A stretch of DNA of 64,000 bases from Hydractinia symbiolongicarpus. Lineage: Eukaryota > Cnidaria > Hydrozoa > Anthoathecata > Hydractiniidae. Below, piece by piece: positions 47,314 through 61,371 of the stretch. The DNA is taken from NCBI RefSeq assembly GCF_029227915.1, contig NC_079884.1, positions 18,602,001 to 18,666,000 of the forward strand, given 5' to 3'. Below the pieces are notes generated by a model. That model was given only the letters and a program-made list of their open reading frames with translations, was not told the DNA's origin and made no database searches. Each line of letters opens with the position of its first letter. Position 1 is the stretch's first letter. Position numbers and translations under genes: made by a program.

Positions 47314-50300
47314 ATAAATCACGTGGTTCCGCGTGTCTACACTGGTTACCATTGGTTTATTCCCTCGACACTCAATGGACTACAACGTCCTAAGTCTATT
47401 TACATTGCTGCATGACGTTATAACACCGTTAACTACATGTGCATGCCTCTAAGGGCTGTTATATGACCATTTTGCTGCCTAATAACGGCGTTACACGTAA
47501 ATCACGTAGTTCCACGTGTCTGTTCAGGTTGCCATTGGTCTAGTCCTACCACTACGAATATACTACGACGTCCCAAATCGCGTTACATTGCGGAATAGCC
47601 TTATAACACCGTCAACTACGTGAGCAGGCCTCTAAAGGGGTTTATATGGCCTTTTGCCGCCTAATAATGGCCTTAAACATAAGTCACGTCGCTCCACATG
47701 TCTGGGCAAGTTGCCATTGGTCTAGTCCTTTCACTATTAATGCACTACGACGTCCCAAGTTGTTTTCCATGATGCCATGACATTATAACACCGTCAACTA
47801 CGTGTACAGGCCTCTAAAGGCTGTTATATTAACTTTTACCGCCTATTAATGGCCTTATCCATAAATCACGTCGTTTGACACGTCTGGGCAAGTTGCCATT
47901 GGTCTACTCCTTTCACTATGAATACACTACGACGTCCCAAGTTCTTTTCAATTGCGCAATAGCCTTATAACACCGTCAACTACATGAACAGGCCTCCAAA
48001 GGCTGTTATAGACCTTTCGCCGCCTAATAATGACCTTACGCATCAATCACGCCGTTCCACATGTCTGGGCAAGTTGCCATTGGTTTAGTCCTTTCACTAT
48101 GAATACACTACGACGTCCCAAGTTCTTTTCCATTGCTCAATAGCCTTATAACACCATCAACTACGCGTACAGTGCTCTAAAGTCTGTTATATCACCTTTT
48201 GGCGCATAATAATGACGTTACACATAAATCACGTGGTTCCGCGTGTCTACACTGGTTACCATTGGTTTATTCCCTCGACACTCAATGGACTACAACGTCC
48301 TAAGTCTATTTACATTACTGCATGACGTTATAACACCGTTAACTACATGTGCATGCCTCTAAGGTTTGTTATATGACCTTTTGCCGCCTAATAATGACCT
48401 TACACATCAATCACGTCGTTCCACATGTCTGGGCAAGTTGCCATTGCTCTGGTCCTTTCACTCTCAATGCACTACGACGTCCCAAGTTCTTTTCCATTGC
48501 GCAATAGCGTTATAACACCGTCAACTACGTGAACAGGCCTCTAAAGGCTGTTATATGACCTTTTGCCGCCTAATAATGGCCTTACACATCAATCACGACG
48601 TTCCACATGTCTGGGCAAGTTGCCATTGGTTTATTCCTTTCACTATGAATACACTACGACGTCCCAAGTTCTTTTCCATTGCGTAATAGCCTTATAACAC
48701 CGTCAACTACATGAACAGGCCTCCAAAGGCTGTTATATGGTCTTTTGCCTCGTAATAACGTCCTTGCACGTAAATCAAGTCGTTCCACGTGTCTGTGCAG
48801 GTTGGGATTGGTCTAGTCCTTCCACTCTCAATGAACTACGACGTCCCAAGTCGTTTTCCATAACGCCATGGCCTTATAACTCCGTAAACTACGTGTACAG
48901 GCCTCTAAAGGCTGTTATATTACCTTTTACCGCCTATTAATGGCCTTATCCATAAATCACGTCGTTTGACACGTCTGGGCAAGTTGCCATTGGTCTACTC
49001 CTTTCACTATGAATACACTACGACGTCCCATGTTCTTTTCAATTGCGCAATAGCCTTATAACACGGTCAACTACATGAACAGGCCTCCAAAGGCTGTTAT
49101 ATGACCTTTTGCCGCCTAATAATGACCTTACGCATCAATCACGTCGTTCCACATGTCTGGGCAAGTTGCCATTGGTTTAGTCCTTTCACTATGCATATAC
49201 TACGACCTCCCAAGTTCTTTTCCATTGCTCAATAGCCTTATAACACCATCAACTACATGAACAGGCCTCCAAAGGCTATGGCCTTTTGCCTCGTAATAAC
49301 GTCCTTGCACGTAAATCACGTCGTTCCACGTGTCTGTGCAGGTTGGGATTGGTCTAGTCCTTCCACTTTCAGTGGACTACGACGAACCAAGTCGTTTTCC
49401 ATAACGCCATGGCCTTATAACACCGTCTACTACGTGAACAGGCCTCTAAAGGTTTTTATATGGCCTTTTGCCGCCTAATAATGGCCTTACACACAAATCA
49501 CGTCGTTCCACATGTCTGTGCAGGTTGCCATTGGTCTAGTCCTTCCACTATCAATGCACTACGACCTCCCAAGTTCTTTTCCACTGCGCAATAGCCTTAT
49601 AACACCGTCAACTACGCGTACAGTGCTCTAAAGTCTGTTATATCACCTTTTGGCGCATAATAATGACGTTACACATAAATCACGTGGTTCCGCGTGTCTA
49701 CACTGGTTACCATTGGTTTATTCCCTCGACACTCAATGGACTACAACGTCCTAAGTCTATTTACATTACTGCATGACGTTATAACACCGTTAACTACATG
49801 TGCATGCCTCTAAGGTTTGTTATATGACCTTTTGCCGCCTAATAATGACCTTGCACGTAAATCAAGTCGTTCCACGTGTCTGTGCAGGTTGGGATTGGTC
49901 TACTCCTTCCCCTCTCTTAAAGGACTACGTCGTCTCAAGTCGTTTTCCATAACGCCATGGCCTTATAACTCCGTAAACTACGTGAACAGGCCTCTAAAGG
50001 TTTTTATATGGCCTTTTGCCGCCTAATAATGGCCTTACACACAAATCACGTCGTTCCACATGTCTGTGCAGGTTGCCATTGGTCCAGTCCTTTCACTATC
50101 AATGGACTACGACTTCCTAAGTCGTTTTCGATTGCGTCATGACGTTATAACACCGTCAACTACGTGTACAGTCCTCTAAAATCTGTTATATGACCTTTTG
50201 CTGCCTATTAATGGCCTTACACATTAATCACGTCGTTCCACATGTCTGGGCAAGTTGCCATTGGTTTAGTCCTTTCACTATGAATACACTACGACGTCCC

Positions 50301-51132
50301 AAGTTCATTTCCACTGCGCAATAGCCTTATAACACCGTCAACTACGCGTACAGTGCTCTAAAGTCTGTTATATCACCTTTTGACGCCTAATAATGACGTT
50401 ACACATAAATCACGTGGTTCCGCGTGTCTACACTGGTTACCATTGGTTTATTCCCTCGACACTCAATGGACTACAACGTCCTAAGTCTATTTACATTGCT
50501 GCATGACGTTATAACACCGTTAACTACATGTGCATGCCTCTAAGGGCTGTTATATGACCTTTTGCCGTCTAATAACGGCCTTACACGTAAATCGCGTCGC
50601 TCCACATGTCTGGGCAAGTTGCCATTGGTCTGGTCCTTTCACTCTCAATGCACTACGACGTCCCAAGTTCTTTTCCATTGCGCAATAGCGTTATAACTCC
50701 GTCAACTACGTGAACAGGCCTCTAAAGGCTGTTATATGACCTTTTGCCGCCTAATAATGGCCTTACACATTAATCACGTCGTTCCACATGTCTGGGCAAG
50801 TTGCCATTGGTTTAGTCCTTTCACTATGAATACACTACGACGTCCCAAGTTCTTTTCCATTGCGCAATAGCCTTATAACACCGTCAACTACATGAACAGG
50901 CCTCCAAAGGCTGTTATATGGCATTTTGCCTCGTAATAACGTCCTTGCACGTAAATCACGTCGTTCCACGTGTCTGTGCAGGTTGGGATTGGTCTAGTCC
51001 TACCACTATGAATGTACTACGACGTCCCAAATCGTCCTACATTGCGCAATGGCTTTATAACACCGTCAACTACGTGTACTGGCCTCTAAAAGCTGTTATA
51101 TGACCTTTTGCCTTCTAGTAATGGCCTTACAC

Positions 51133-51192
51133 GTAATTCACGTGGTTCCACGTGTCTGTATCACCTTTTGGCGCCTAATAATGGCCTTACAC
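51133..51192 (+). repeat. Truncated monomer, 60 bp
   Basis: A Q-type head (GTAATTCACGTGG) stops at GTGTCTGT and continues as ATCACCTTTTGGCGCC, the end of an I-type monomer. About 122 bp are absent. A second Q head follows at 51193. This deletion explains most of why copy 2 to copy 3 spacing is not a multiple of 182. Confidence 0.92.
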
Positions 51193-51556
51193 GTAATTCA
51201 CGTGGTTCCACGTGTCTGCTCAGGTTGCCATTGCTCTAGTTCCACCACTACAAATGTACTACGACGTCCCAAATCGTTTTACATTGCGGAATAGCCTTAT
51301 AACACCGTCAACTACGTGAGCAGGCCTCTAAAGGTTTTTATATGGCCTTTTGCCGCCTAATAATGGCCTTACACACAAATCACGTCGTTCCACATGTTTG
51401 TGCAGGTTGCCATTGGTCTAGTCCTTCCACTATCAATGCACTACGACCTCCCAAGTTCTTTTCCACTGCGCAATAGCCTTATAACACCGTCAACTACGCG
51501 TACAGTGCTCTAAAGTCTGTTATATCACCTTTTGGCGCATAATAATGACGTTACAC

Positions 51557-53375
51557 ATAAATCACGTGGTTCCGCGTGTCTCCACTGGTTACCATTGGTT
51601 TATTCCCTTGACACTCAATGTACTACAACGTCCCAAATCGTCTTACATTGCGCAATGGCCTTATAACACCGTCAACTACGTGTACTGACCTCTAAAGTTT
51701 TTTAAATGGCCATTTGCTTCGTAATAACGTCCTTGCACGTAAATCACGTCTTTCCACGTGTCTGTGCAGGTTGAGATTGGTCTAGTCCTTCCACTATCAA
51801 TGGAATACGACTTCCTAAGTCGTTTTCGATTGCGTCATGACGTTATAACACGGTCAACTACGTGTACAGTCCTCTAAAATCTGTTATATGACCTTTTGCT
51901 GCCTATTAATGGCCTTACACATAAATCACGTCGTCCCACATGTCTGTGCAAGTTGCAATTGGTCCCGTCCTTTCACTATCAATGCACTACGACCTCCCAA
52001 GTTCTTTTCCACTGCGCAATAGCCTTATAACACCGTCAACTACGCGTACAGTGCTCTAAAGTCTGTTATGTCACCTTTTGGCTCATAATAATGACGTTAC
52101 ACATAAATCACGTGGTTCCGCGTGTCTACACTGGTTACCATTGGTTTATTCCCTCGACTCTCAATGGACTACAACGTCCTAAGTCTATTTACATTACTGC
52201 ATGACGTTATAACACCGTTAACTACATGTGCATGCCTCTAAGGTTTGTTATATGACCTTTTGCCGCCTAATAATGACCTTACACATCAATCACGTCGTTC
52301 CACATGTCTGGGCAAGTTGCCATTGGTCTGGTCCTTTCACTCTCAATGCACTACGACGTCCCAAGTTATTTTCCATTGCGCAATAGCGTTATAACACCGT
52401 CAACTACGTGAACAGGCCTCTTAAGGCTGTTATATGACCTTTTGCCGCCTAATAATGGCCTTACACATCAATCACGTCGTTCCACATGTCTGGGCAAGTT
52501 GCCATTGGTTTATTCCTTTCACTATGAATACACTACGACGTCCCAAGTTCTTTTCCATTGCGCAATAGCCTTATAACACCGTCAATTACATGAACAGGCC
52601 TCCAAAGGCTGTTATATGGCCTTTTGCCTCGTAATAACGTCCTTGCACGTAAATCACGTCGTTCCACGTGTCTGTGCAGGTTGGGATTGGTCTAGTCCTT
52701 CCACTCTCAATGGACTACGACGTCCCAAGTCGTTTTCCATAACGCCATGGCCTTATAACTCCGTAAACTACGTGAACAGGCCTCTAAAGGTTGTCATATT
52801 ACCTTTTGCCGCCTAAAACGGCCTTACACGTAAATCACGTGGTTCCACGTGTCTTTTCAGGTTGCCATTGCTCTAGTCCTACCACTACAAATGTACTACG
52901 ACGTCCCAAATCTTCTTACATTGCGGAATAGCCTTATAACACCGTCAACTACGTGAGCAGGCCTCTAAAGGTTTTTATATGGCCTTTTGCCGCCTAATAA
53001 TGGCCTTACACACAAATCACGTCGTTCCACATGTCTGTGCAAGTTGCCATTGGTCCCGTCCTTTCACTATCAATGCACTACGACCTCCCAAGTTCATTTC
53101 CACTGCGCAATAGCCTTATAACACCGTCAACTACGCGTACAGTGCTCTAAAGTCTGTTATATCACCTTTTGGCGCCTAATAATGACGTTACACATAAATC
53201 ACGTGGTTCCGCGTGTCTACACTGGTTACCATTGGTTTATTCCCTCGACACTCAATGGACTACAACGTCCTAAGTCTATTTACATTGCTGCATGACGTTA
53301 TAACACCGTTAACTACATGTGCATGCCTCTAAGGGCTGTTATATGACCTTTTGCCGCCTAATAACGGCCTTACAC
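51557..53375. repeat. Epsilon-like segment J/G H I J A B C D F/I J
   Basis: Starts are 51557, 51739, 51921, 52103, 52285, 52467, 52649, 52830, 53012 and 53194. Relative to the full epsilon, F and I are fused into one monomer at 53012 (F head, I body). It shares AAGTTATTTTCC (about 52365) with the copies at 28.7, 45.4 and 60.2 kb. Confidence 0.9.
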
Positions 53376-54467
53376 GTAAATCGCGTCGCTCCACATGTCT
53401 GGGCAAGTTGCCATTGGTCTGGTCCTTTCACTCTCAATGCACTACGACGTCCCAAGTTCTTTTCCATTGCGCAATAGCGTTATAACTCCGTCAACTACGT
53501 GAACAGGCCTCTAAAGGCTGTTATATGACATTTTGCCGCCTAATAATGGCCTTACACATCAATCACGTCGTTCCACATGTCTGGGCAAGTTGCCATTGGT
53601 TTAGTCCTTTCACTATGAATACACTACGACGTCCCAAGTTCTTTTCCATTGCGCAATAGCCTTATAACACCGTCAACTACATGAACAGGCCTCCAAAGGC
53701 TGTTATATGGCATTTTGCCTCGTAATAACGTCCTTGCACGTAAATCACGTCGTTCCACGTGTCTGTGCAGGTTGGGATTGGTCTAGTCCTTCCACTTTCA
53801 GTGGACTACGACGTACCAAGTCGTTTTCCATAACGCCATGGCCTTATAACACCGTCTACTACGTGAACAGGCCTCTAAAGGTTGTTATATTACCTTTTGC
53901 CGCCTAAAACGGCCTTACACGTAAATCACGTGGTTCCCCGTGTCTGTTCAGGTTGCCATTGCTCTAGTCCTACCACTACAAATGTACTACGACGTCCCAA
54001 ATCGTTTTTGATTGCGTCATGACGTTATAACACCGTCAACTACGTGTACAGTCCTCTAAAATCTGTTATATGACCTTTTGCTGCCTATTAATGGCCTTAC
54101 ACATAAATCACGTCGTCCCACATGTCTGTGCAAGTTGCCATTCGTCTCGTCCTTTCACTATCAATGCACTACGAACTCCCAAGTTCTTTTCCACTGCGCA
54201 ATAGCCTTATAACACCGTCAACTACGCGTACAGTCCTCCAAAGGCTGTTATATGACCTTTTGCCGCCTAATAATGACCTTACGCATCAATCACGTCCTTC
54301 CACATGTCTGTGTAAGTTGCCATTGGTCCATTCCTTTATCTGTTAATGTACTACGACGTCCTAAGTCGTTTTCCATTTGCTGCATGACGTTATAACACCG
54401 TCAACTACATGTACATGCCTCTAAAGGCTGTTATATGACCTTTTGCCGCCTAACAATGGCCTTACAC
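53376..54467. repeat. HOR zeta copy 2: N B C D I P, 1,092 bp
   Basis: Starts are 53376, 53558, 53740, 53921, 54103 and 54285. It matches zeta copy 1 at 14,246 bp and copy 3 at 7,996 bp. Copies 2 and 3 share TGCACTACGAACTCCC in the I monomer where copy 1 has GACCTCCC, so they are closer to each other. Confidence 0.92.
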
Positions 54468-55869
54468 GTAAATCACGTGGTTCCACGTGTCTGTTCAGGT
54501 TGCCATTGGTCTAGTCCTTTTACTATGAATACACTACGACGTCCCAAGTTCTTTTCTATTACGCAATAGCGTTATAACACCGTCAACTACGTGAACAGGC
54601 CTCTTAAGGCTGTTATATGACCTTTTGCCGCCTAACAATGGCCTTACACGTAAATCACGTGGTTCCACGTGTCTGGGCAAGTTGCCATTGGTTTATTCCT
54701 TTCACTATGAATACACTACGACGTCCCAAGTTCTTTTCCACTGCGCAATAGCCTTATAACACCGTCAACTACGCGTACAGTGCTCTAAAGTCTGTTATAT
54801 CACCTTTTGGCGCCTAATAATGACGTTACACATAAATCACGTGGTTCCGCGTGTCTACACTGGTTACCATTGGTTTATTCCCTCGACACTCAATGGACTA
54901 CAACGTCCTAAGTCTATTTACATTGCTGCATGACGTTATAACACCGTTAACTACATGTGCATGCCTCTAAGGGCTGTTATATGACCTTTTGCCGCCTAAT
55001 AACGGCCTTACACGTAAATCGCGTCGCTCCACATGTCTGGGCAAGTTGCCATTGGTCTGGTCCTTTCACTCTCAATGCACTACGACGTCCCAAGTTCTTT
55101 TCCATTGCGCAATAGCGTTATAACTCCGTCAACTACGTGAACAGGCCTCTAAAGGCTGTTATATGACCTTTTGCCGCCTAATAATGGCCTTACACATCAA
55201 TCACGTCGTTCCACATGTCTGGGCAAGTTGCCATTGGTTTAGTCCTTTCACTATGAATACACTACGACGTCCCAAGTTCTTTTCCATTGCGCAATAGCCT
55301 TATAACACCGTCAACTACATGAACAGGCCTCCAAAGGCTGTTATATGGCATTTTGCCTCGTAATAACGTCCTTGCACGTAAATCACGTCGTTCCACGTGT
55401 CTGTGCAGGTTGGGATTGGTCTAGTCCTTCCACTTTCAGTGGACTACGACGTACCAAGTCGTTTTCCATAACGCCATGGCCTTATAACACCGTCTACTAC
55501 GTGAACAGGCCTCTAAAGGTTGTTATATTACCTTTTGCCGCCTAAAACGGCCTTACACGTAAATCACGTGGTTCCCCGTGTCTGTTCAGGTTGCCATTGC
55601 TCTAGTCCTACCACTACAAATGTACTACGACGTCCCAAATCGTTTTTGATTGCGTCATGACGTTATAACACCGTCAACTACGTGTACAGTCCTCTAAAAT
55701 CTGTTATATGACCTTTTGCTGCCTATTAATGGCCTTACACATAAATCACGTCGTCCCACATGTCTGTTCAGGTTGCCATTGGTCTAGTCCTACCACTACG
55801 AATATACTACGACGTCCCAAATCGCGTTACATTGCGGAATAGCCTTATAACACCGTCAACTACGTGAGC
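54468..55869. repeat. V-like, A/B, I/J and second N B C D run
   Basis: Follows P with a V-like monomer (GCCTAACAATGGCC lead), another V/B chimera near 54650, a J monomer, N at about 55012, B, C (about 55378), D (about 55559), then an I head that changes to a U body at about 55765 (CTACGAATATACTACG). It matches the region from 62464 in copy 3. Confidence 0.88.
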
Positions 55870-58800
55870 AGGCCTCTAAAGGGGTTTATATGGCCTTTTG
55901 CCGCCTAATAATGGCCTTACACATAAGTCACGTCGCTCCACATGTCTGGGTAAGTTGCCATTGGTCTAGTCCTTTCACTATTAATGCACTACGACGTCCC
56001 AAGTTGTTTTCCATGATGCCATGACATTATAACACCGTCAACTACGTGTACAGGCCTCTAAAGGCTGTTATATTAACTTTTACCGCCTATTAATGGCCTT
56101 ATCCATAAATCACGTCGTTTGACACGTCTGGGCAAGTTGCCATTGGTCTACTCCTTTCACTATGAATACACTACGACGTCCCAAGTTCTTTTCAATTGCG
56201 CAATAGCCTTATAACACCGTCAACTACATGAACAGGCCTCCAAAGGCTGTTATATGACCTTTCGCCGCCTAATAATGACCTTACGCATCAATCACGCCGT
56301 TCCACATGTCTGGGCAAGTTGCCATTGGTTTAGTCCTTTCACTATGAATACACTACGACGTCCCAAGTTCTTTTCCATTGCTCAATAGCCTTATAACACC
56401 ATCAACTACGCGTACAGTGCTCTAAAGTCTGTTATATCACCTTTTGGCGCATAATAATGACGTTACACATAAATCACGTGGTTCCGCGTGTCTACACTGG
56501 TTACCATTGGTTTATTCCCTCGACACTCAATGGACTACAACGTCCTAAGTCTATTTACATTACTGCATGACGTTATAACACCGTTAACTACATGTGCATG
56601 CCTCTAAGGTTTGTTATATGACCTTTTGCTGCCTAATAATGACCTTACACATCAATCACGTCGTTCCACATGTCTGGGCAAGTTGCCATTGCTCTGGTCC
56701 TTTCACTCTCAATGCACTACGACGTCCCAAGTTCTTTTCCATTGCGCAATAGCGTTATAACACCGTCAACTACGTGAACAGGCCTCTAAAGGCTGTTATA
56801 TGACCTTTTGCCGCCTAATAATGGCCTTACACATCAATCACGACGTTCCACATGTCTGGGCAAGTTGCCATTGGTTTATTCCTTTCACTATGAATACACT
56901 TCGACGTCCCAAGTTCTTTTCCATTGCGCAATAGCCTTATAACACCGTCAACTACATGAACAGGCCTCCAAAGGCTGTTATATGGTCTTTTGCCTCGTAA
57001 TAACGTCCTTGCACGTAAATCAAGTCGTTCCACGTGTCTGTGCAGGTTGGGATTGGTCTAGTCCTTCCACTCTCAATGAACTACGACGTCCCAAGTCGTT
57101 TTCCATAACGCCATGGCCTTATAACTCCGTAAACTACGTGTACAGGCCTCTAAAGACTGTTATATTACCTTTTACCGCCTATTAATGGCCTTATCCATAA
57201 ATCACGTCGTTTGACACGTCTGGGCAAGTTGCCATTGGTCTACTCCTTTCACTATGAATACACTACGACGTCCCATGTTCTTTTCAATTGCGCAATAGCC
57301 TTATAACACGGTCAACTACATGAACAGGCCTCCAAAGGCTATGGCCTTTTGCCTCGTAATAACGTCCTTGCACGTAAATCACGTCGTTCCACGTGTCTGT
57401 GCAGGTTGGGATTGGTCTAGTCCTTCCACTTTCAGTGGACTACGACGAACCAAGTCGTTTTCCATAACGCCATGGCCTTATAACACCGTCTACTACGTGA
57501 ACAGGCCTCTAAAGGTTGTTATATAACCTTTTGCCGCCTAAAACGGCCTTACACGTAAATCACGTCGTTCCACATGTCTGGGCAAGTTGCCATTGGTTTA
57601 GTCCTTTCACTATGAATACACTACGACGACCCAAGTTCTTTTCCATTGCTCAATAGCCTTATAACACCATCAACTACATGAACAGGCCTCCAAAGGCTAT
57701 GGCTTTTTGCCTCGTAATAACGTCCTTGCACGTAAATCACGTCGTTCCACGTGTCTGTGCAGGTTGGGATTGGTCTAGTCCTTCCACTACAAATGTACTA
57801 CGACTTCCCAAATCGTTTTACATTGCGGAATAGCCTTATAACACCGTCAACTACGTGAGCAGGCCTCTAAATGTTTTTATATGGCCTTTTGCCGCTTAAT
57901 AATGGCCTTACACACAAATCACGTCGTTCCACATGTCTGTGCAGGTTGCCATTGGTCTAGTCCTTCCACTATCAATGCACTACGACCTCCCAAGTTCTTT
58001 TCCACTGCGCAATAGCCTTATAACACCGTCAACTACGCGTACAGTGCTCTAAAGTCTGTTATATCACCTTTTGGCGCATAATAATGACGTTACACATAAA
58101 TCACGTGGTTCCGCGTGTCTACACTGGTTACCATTGGTTTATTCCCTCGACACTCAATGGACTACAACGTCCTAAGTCTATTTACATTACTGCATGACGT
58201 TATAACACCGTTAACTACATGTGCATGCCTCTAAGGTTTGTTATATGACCTTTTGCCGCCTAATAATGACCTTGCACGTAAATCAAGTCGTTCCACGTGT
58301 CTGTGCAGGTTGGGATTGGTCTACTCCTTCTCCTCTCTTAAAGGACTACGTCGTCCCAAGTCCTTTTCCATAACGCCATGGCCTTATAACTCCGTAAACT
58401 ACGTGAACAGGCCTCTAAAGGTTGTCATATTACCTTTTGCCGCCTAAAACGGCCTTACACGTAAATCACGTGGTTCCACGTGTCTGTTCAGGTTGCCATT
58501 GCTCTAGTCCTACCACTACAAATGTACTACGACGTCCCAAATCGTTTTACATTGCGGAATAGCCTTATAACACCGTCAACTATGTGAGCAGGCCTCTAAA
58601 GGTTTTTATATGGCCTTTTGCCGCCTAATAATGGCCTTACACACAAATCACGTCGTTCCACATGTCTGTGCAGGTTGCCATTGGTCCAGTCCTTTCACTA
58701 TCAATGGACTACGACTTCCTAAGTCGTTTTCGATTGCGTCATGACGTTATAACACCGTCAACTACGTGTACAGTCCTCTAAAATCTGTTATATGACCTTT

Positions 58801-59734
58801 TGCTGCCTATTAATGGCCTTACACATTAATCACGTCGTTCCACATGTCTGGGAGAGTTGCCATTGGTTTAGTCCTTTCACTATGAATACACTACGACGTC
58901 CCAAGTTCATTTCCACTGCGCAATAGCCTTATAACACCGTCAACTACGCGTACAGTGCTCTAAAGTCTGTTATATCACCTTTTGACGCCTAATAATGACG
59001 TTACACATAAATCACGTGGTTCCGCGTGTCTACACTGGTTACCATTGGTTTATTCCCTCGACACTCAATGGACTACAACGTCCTAAGTCTATTTACATTG
59101 CTGCATGACGTTATAACACCGTTAACTACATGTGCATGCCTCTAAGGGCTGTTATATGACCTTTTGCCGTCTAATAACGGCCTTACACGTAAATCGCGTC
59201 GCTCCACATGTCTGGGCAAGTTGCCATTGGTCTGGTCCTTTCACTCTCAATGCACTACGACGTCCCAAGTTCTTTTCCATTGCGCAATAGCGTTATAACT
59301 CCGTCAACTACGTGAACAGGCCTCTAAAGGCTGTTATATGACCTTTTGCCGCCTAATAATGGCCTTACACATTAATCACGTCGTTCCACATGTCTGGGCA
59401 AGTTGCCATTGGTTTAGTCCTTTCACTATGAATACACTACGACGTCCCAAGTTCTTTTCCATTGCGCAATAGCCTTATAACACCGTCAACTACATGAACA
59501 GGCCTCCAAAGGCTGTTATATGGCATTTTGCCTCGTAATAACGTCCTTGCACGTAAATCACGTCGTTCCACGTGTCTGTGCAGGTTGGGATTGGTCTAGT
59601 CCTACCACTATGAATGTACTATGACGTCCCAAATCTTCTTACATTGCGCAATGGCTTTATAACACCGTCAACTACGTGTACTGGCCTCTAAAATCTGTTA
59701 TATGACCTTTTGCTGCCTATTAATGGCCTTACAC

Positions 59735-61371
59735 ATAAATCACGTCGTCCCACATGTCTGTGCAAGTTGCAATTGGTCCCGTCCTTTCACTATCAATGCA
59801 CTACGACCTCCCAAGTTCTTTTCCACTGCGCAATAGCCTTATAACACCGTCAACTACGCGTACAGTGCTCTAAAGTCTGTTATGTCACCTTTTGGCTCAT
59901 AATAATGACGTTACACATAAATCACGTGGTTCCGCGTGTCTACACTGGTTACCATTGGTTTATTCCCTCGAATCTCAATGGACTACAACGTCCTAAGTCT
60001 ATTTACATTACTGCATGACGTTATAACACCGTTAACTACATGTGCATGCCTCTAAGGTTTGTTATATGACCTTTTGCCGCCTAATAATGACCTTACACAT
60101 CAATCACGTCGTTCCACATGTCTGGGCAAGTTGCCATTGGTCTGGTCCTTTCACTCTCAATGCACTACGACGTCCCAAGTTATTTTCCATTGCGCAATAG
60201 CGTTATAACACCGTCAACTACGTGAACAGGCCTCTTAAGGCTGTTATATGACCTTTTGCCGCCTAATAATGGCCTTACACATCAATCACGTCGTTCCACA
60301 TGTCTGGGCAAGTTGCCATTGGTTTATTCCTTTCACTATGAATACACTACGACGTCCCAAGTTCTTTTCCATTGCGCAATAGCCTTATAACACCGTCAAT
60401 TACATGAACAGGCCTCCAAAGGCTGTTATATGGCCTTTTGCCTCGTAATAACGTCCTTGCACGTAAATCAAGTCGTTCCACGTGTCTGTGCAGGTTGGGA
60501 TTGGTCTAGTCCTTCCACTCTCAATGGACTACGACGTCCGAAGTCGTTTTCCATAACGCCATGGCCTTATAACTCCGTAAACTACGTGAACAGGCCTCTA
60601 AAGGTTGTCATATTACCTTTTGCCGCCTAAAACGGCCTTACACGTAAATCACGTGGTTCCACGTGTCTTTTCAGGTTGCCATTGCTCTAGTCCTACCACT
60701 ACAAATGTACTACGACGTCCCAAATCTTCTTACATTGCGGAATAGCCTTATAACACCGTCAACTACGTGAGCAGGCCTCTAAAGGTTTTTATATGGCCTT
60801 TTGCCGCCTAATAATGGCCTTACACACAAATCACGTCGTTCCACATGTCTGTGCAGGTTGCCATTGGTCTAGTCCTTTCACTATCAATGGACTACGACTT
60901 CCTAAGTCGTTTTCGATTGCGTCATGACGTTATAACACCGTCAACTACGTGTACAGTCCTCTAAAATCTGTTATATGACCTTTTGCTGCCTATTAATGGC
61001 CTTACACATAAATCACGTCGTCCCACATGTCTGTGCAAGTTGCCATTGGTCCCGTCCTTTCACTATCAATGCACTACGACCTCCCAAGTTCATTTCCACT
61101 GCGCAATAGCCTTATAACACCGTCAACTACGCGTACAGTGCTCTAAAGTCTGTTATATCACCTTTTGGCGCCTAATAATGACGTTACACATAAATCACGT
61201 GGTTCCGCGTGTCTACACTGGTTACCATTGGTTTATTCCCTCGACACTCAATGGACTACAACGTCCTAAGTCTATTTACATTGCTGCATGACGTTATAAC
61301 ACCGTTAACTACATGTGCATGCCTCTAAGGGCTGTTATATGACCTTTTGCCGCCTAATAACGGCCTTACAC
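59735..61371. repeat. Epsilon-like segment I J A B C D F I J
   Basis: Starts are 59735, 59917, 60099, 60281, 60463, 60644, 60826, 61008 and 61190. F and I are separate here, unlike 53012. It opens by a change from a Q-type tail to an H-type tail near 59690 (CTGGCCTCTAAAATCTG). The C monomer has GTCCGAAGTCG at about 60537. Confidence 0.9.

Larger units (their letters stand above)
40896..47625. repeat. Macro-repeat copy 1, about 6,730 bp
   Basis: Begins at the GTGAGCAGGCC..GGGGTTTATATGG lead of R (40949). Order then: S T J A/B B C S T C F/I J C D F T J N B C, a partial epsilon (J/G H I J A from 44584), the P-U-Q block (about 45425-46325), F-I repeats and U. Markers of this unit: CCCCTCTCTTAAAGG near 43181 and CTGCGTGAAC. 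The R anchor to copy 2 is 6,730 bp. Confidence 0.9.
47626..55869. repeat. Macro-repeat copy 2, about 8,244 bp
   Basis: Aligns with copy 1 from the R anchor (47679) at offset 6,730, reduced to 6,729 by a 1-bp loss at about 48010 (GTTATAGACC). One monomer present in copy 1 at about 43270-43451 is missing here (joint near 49998). After C it has the Q and truncated-Q pair, then a longer epsilon-zeta section (51557-54467) and a second N-B-C-D run. Confidence 0.9.
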
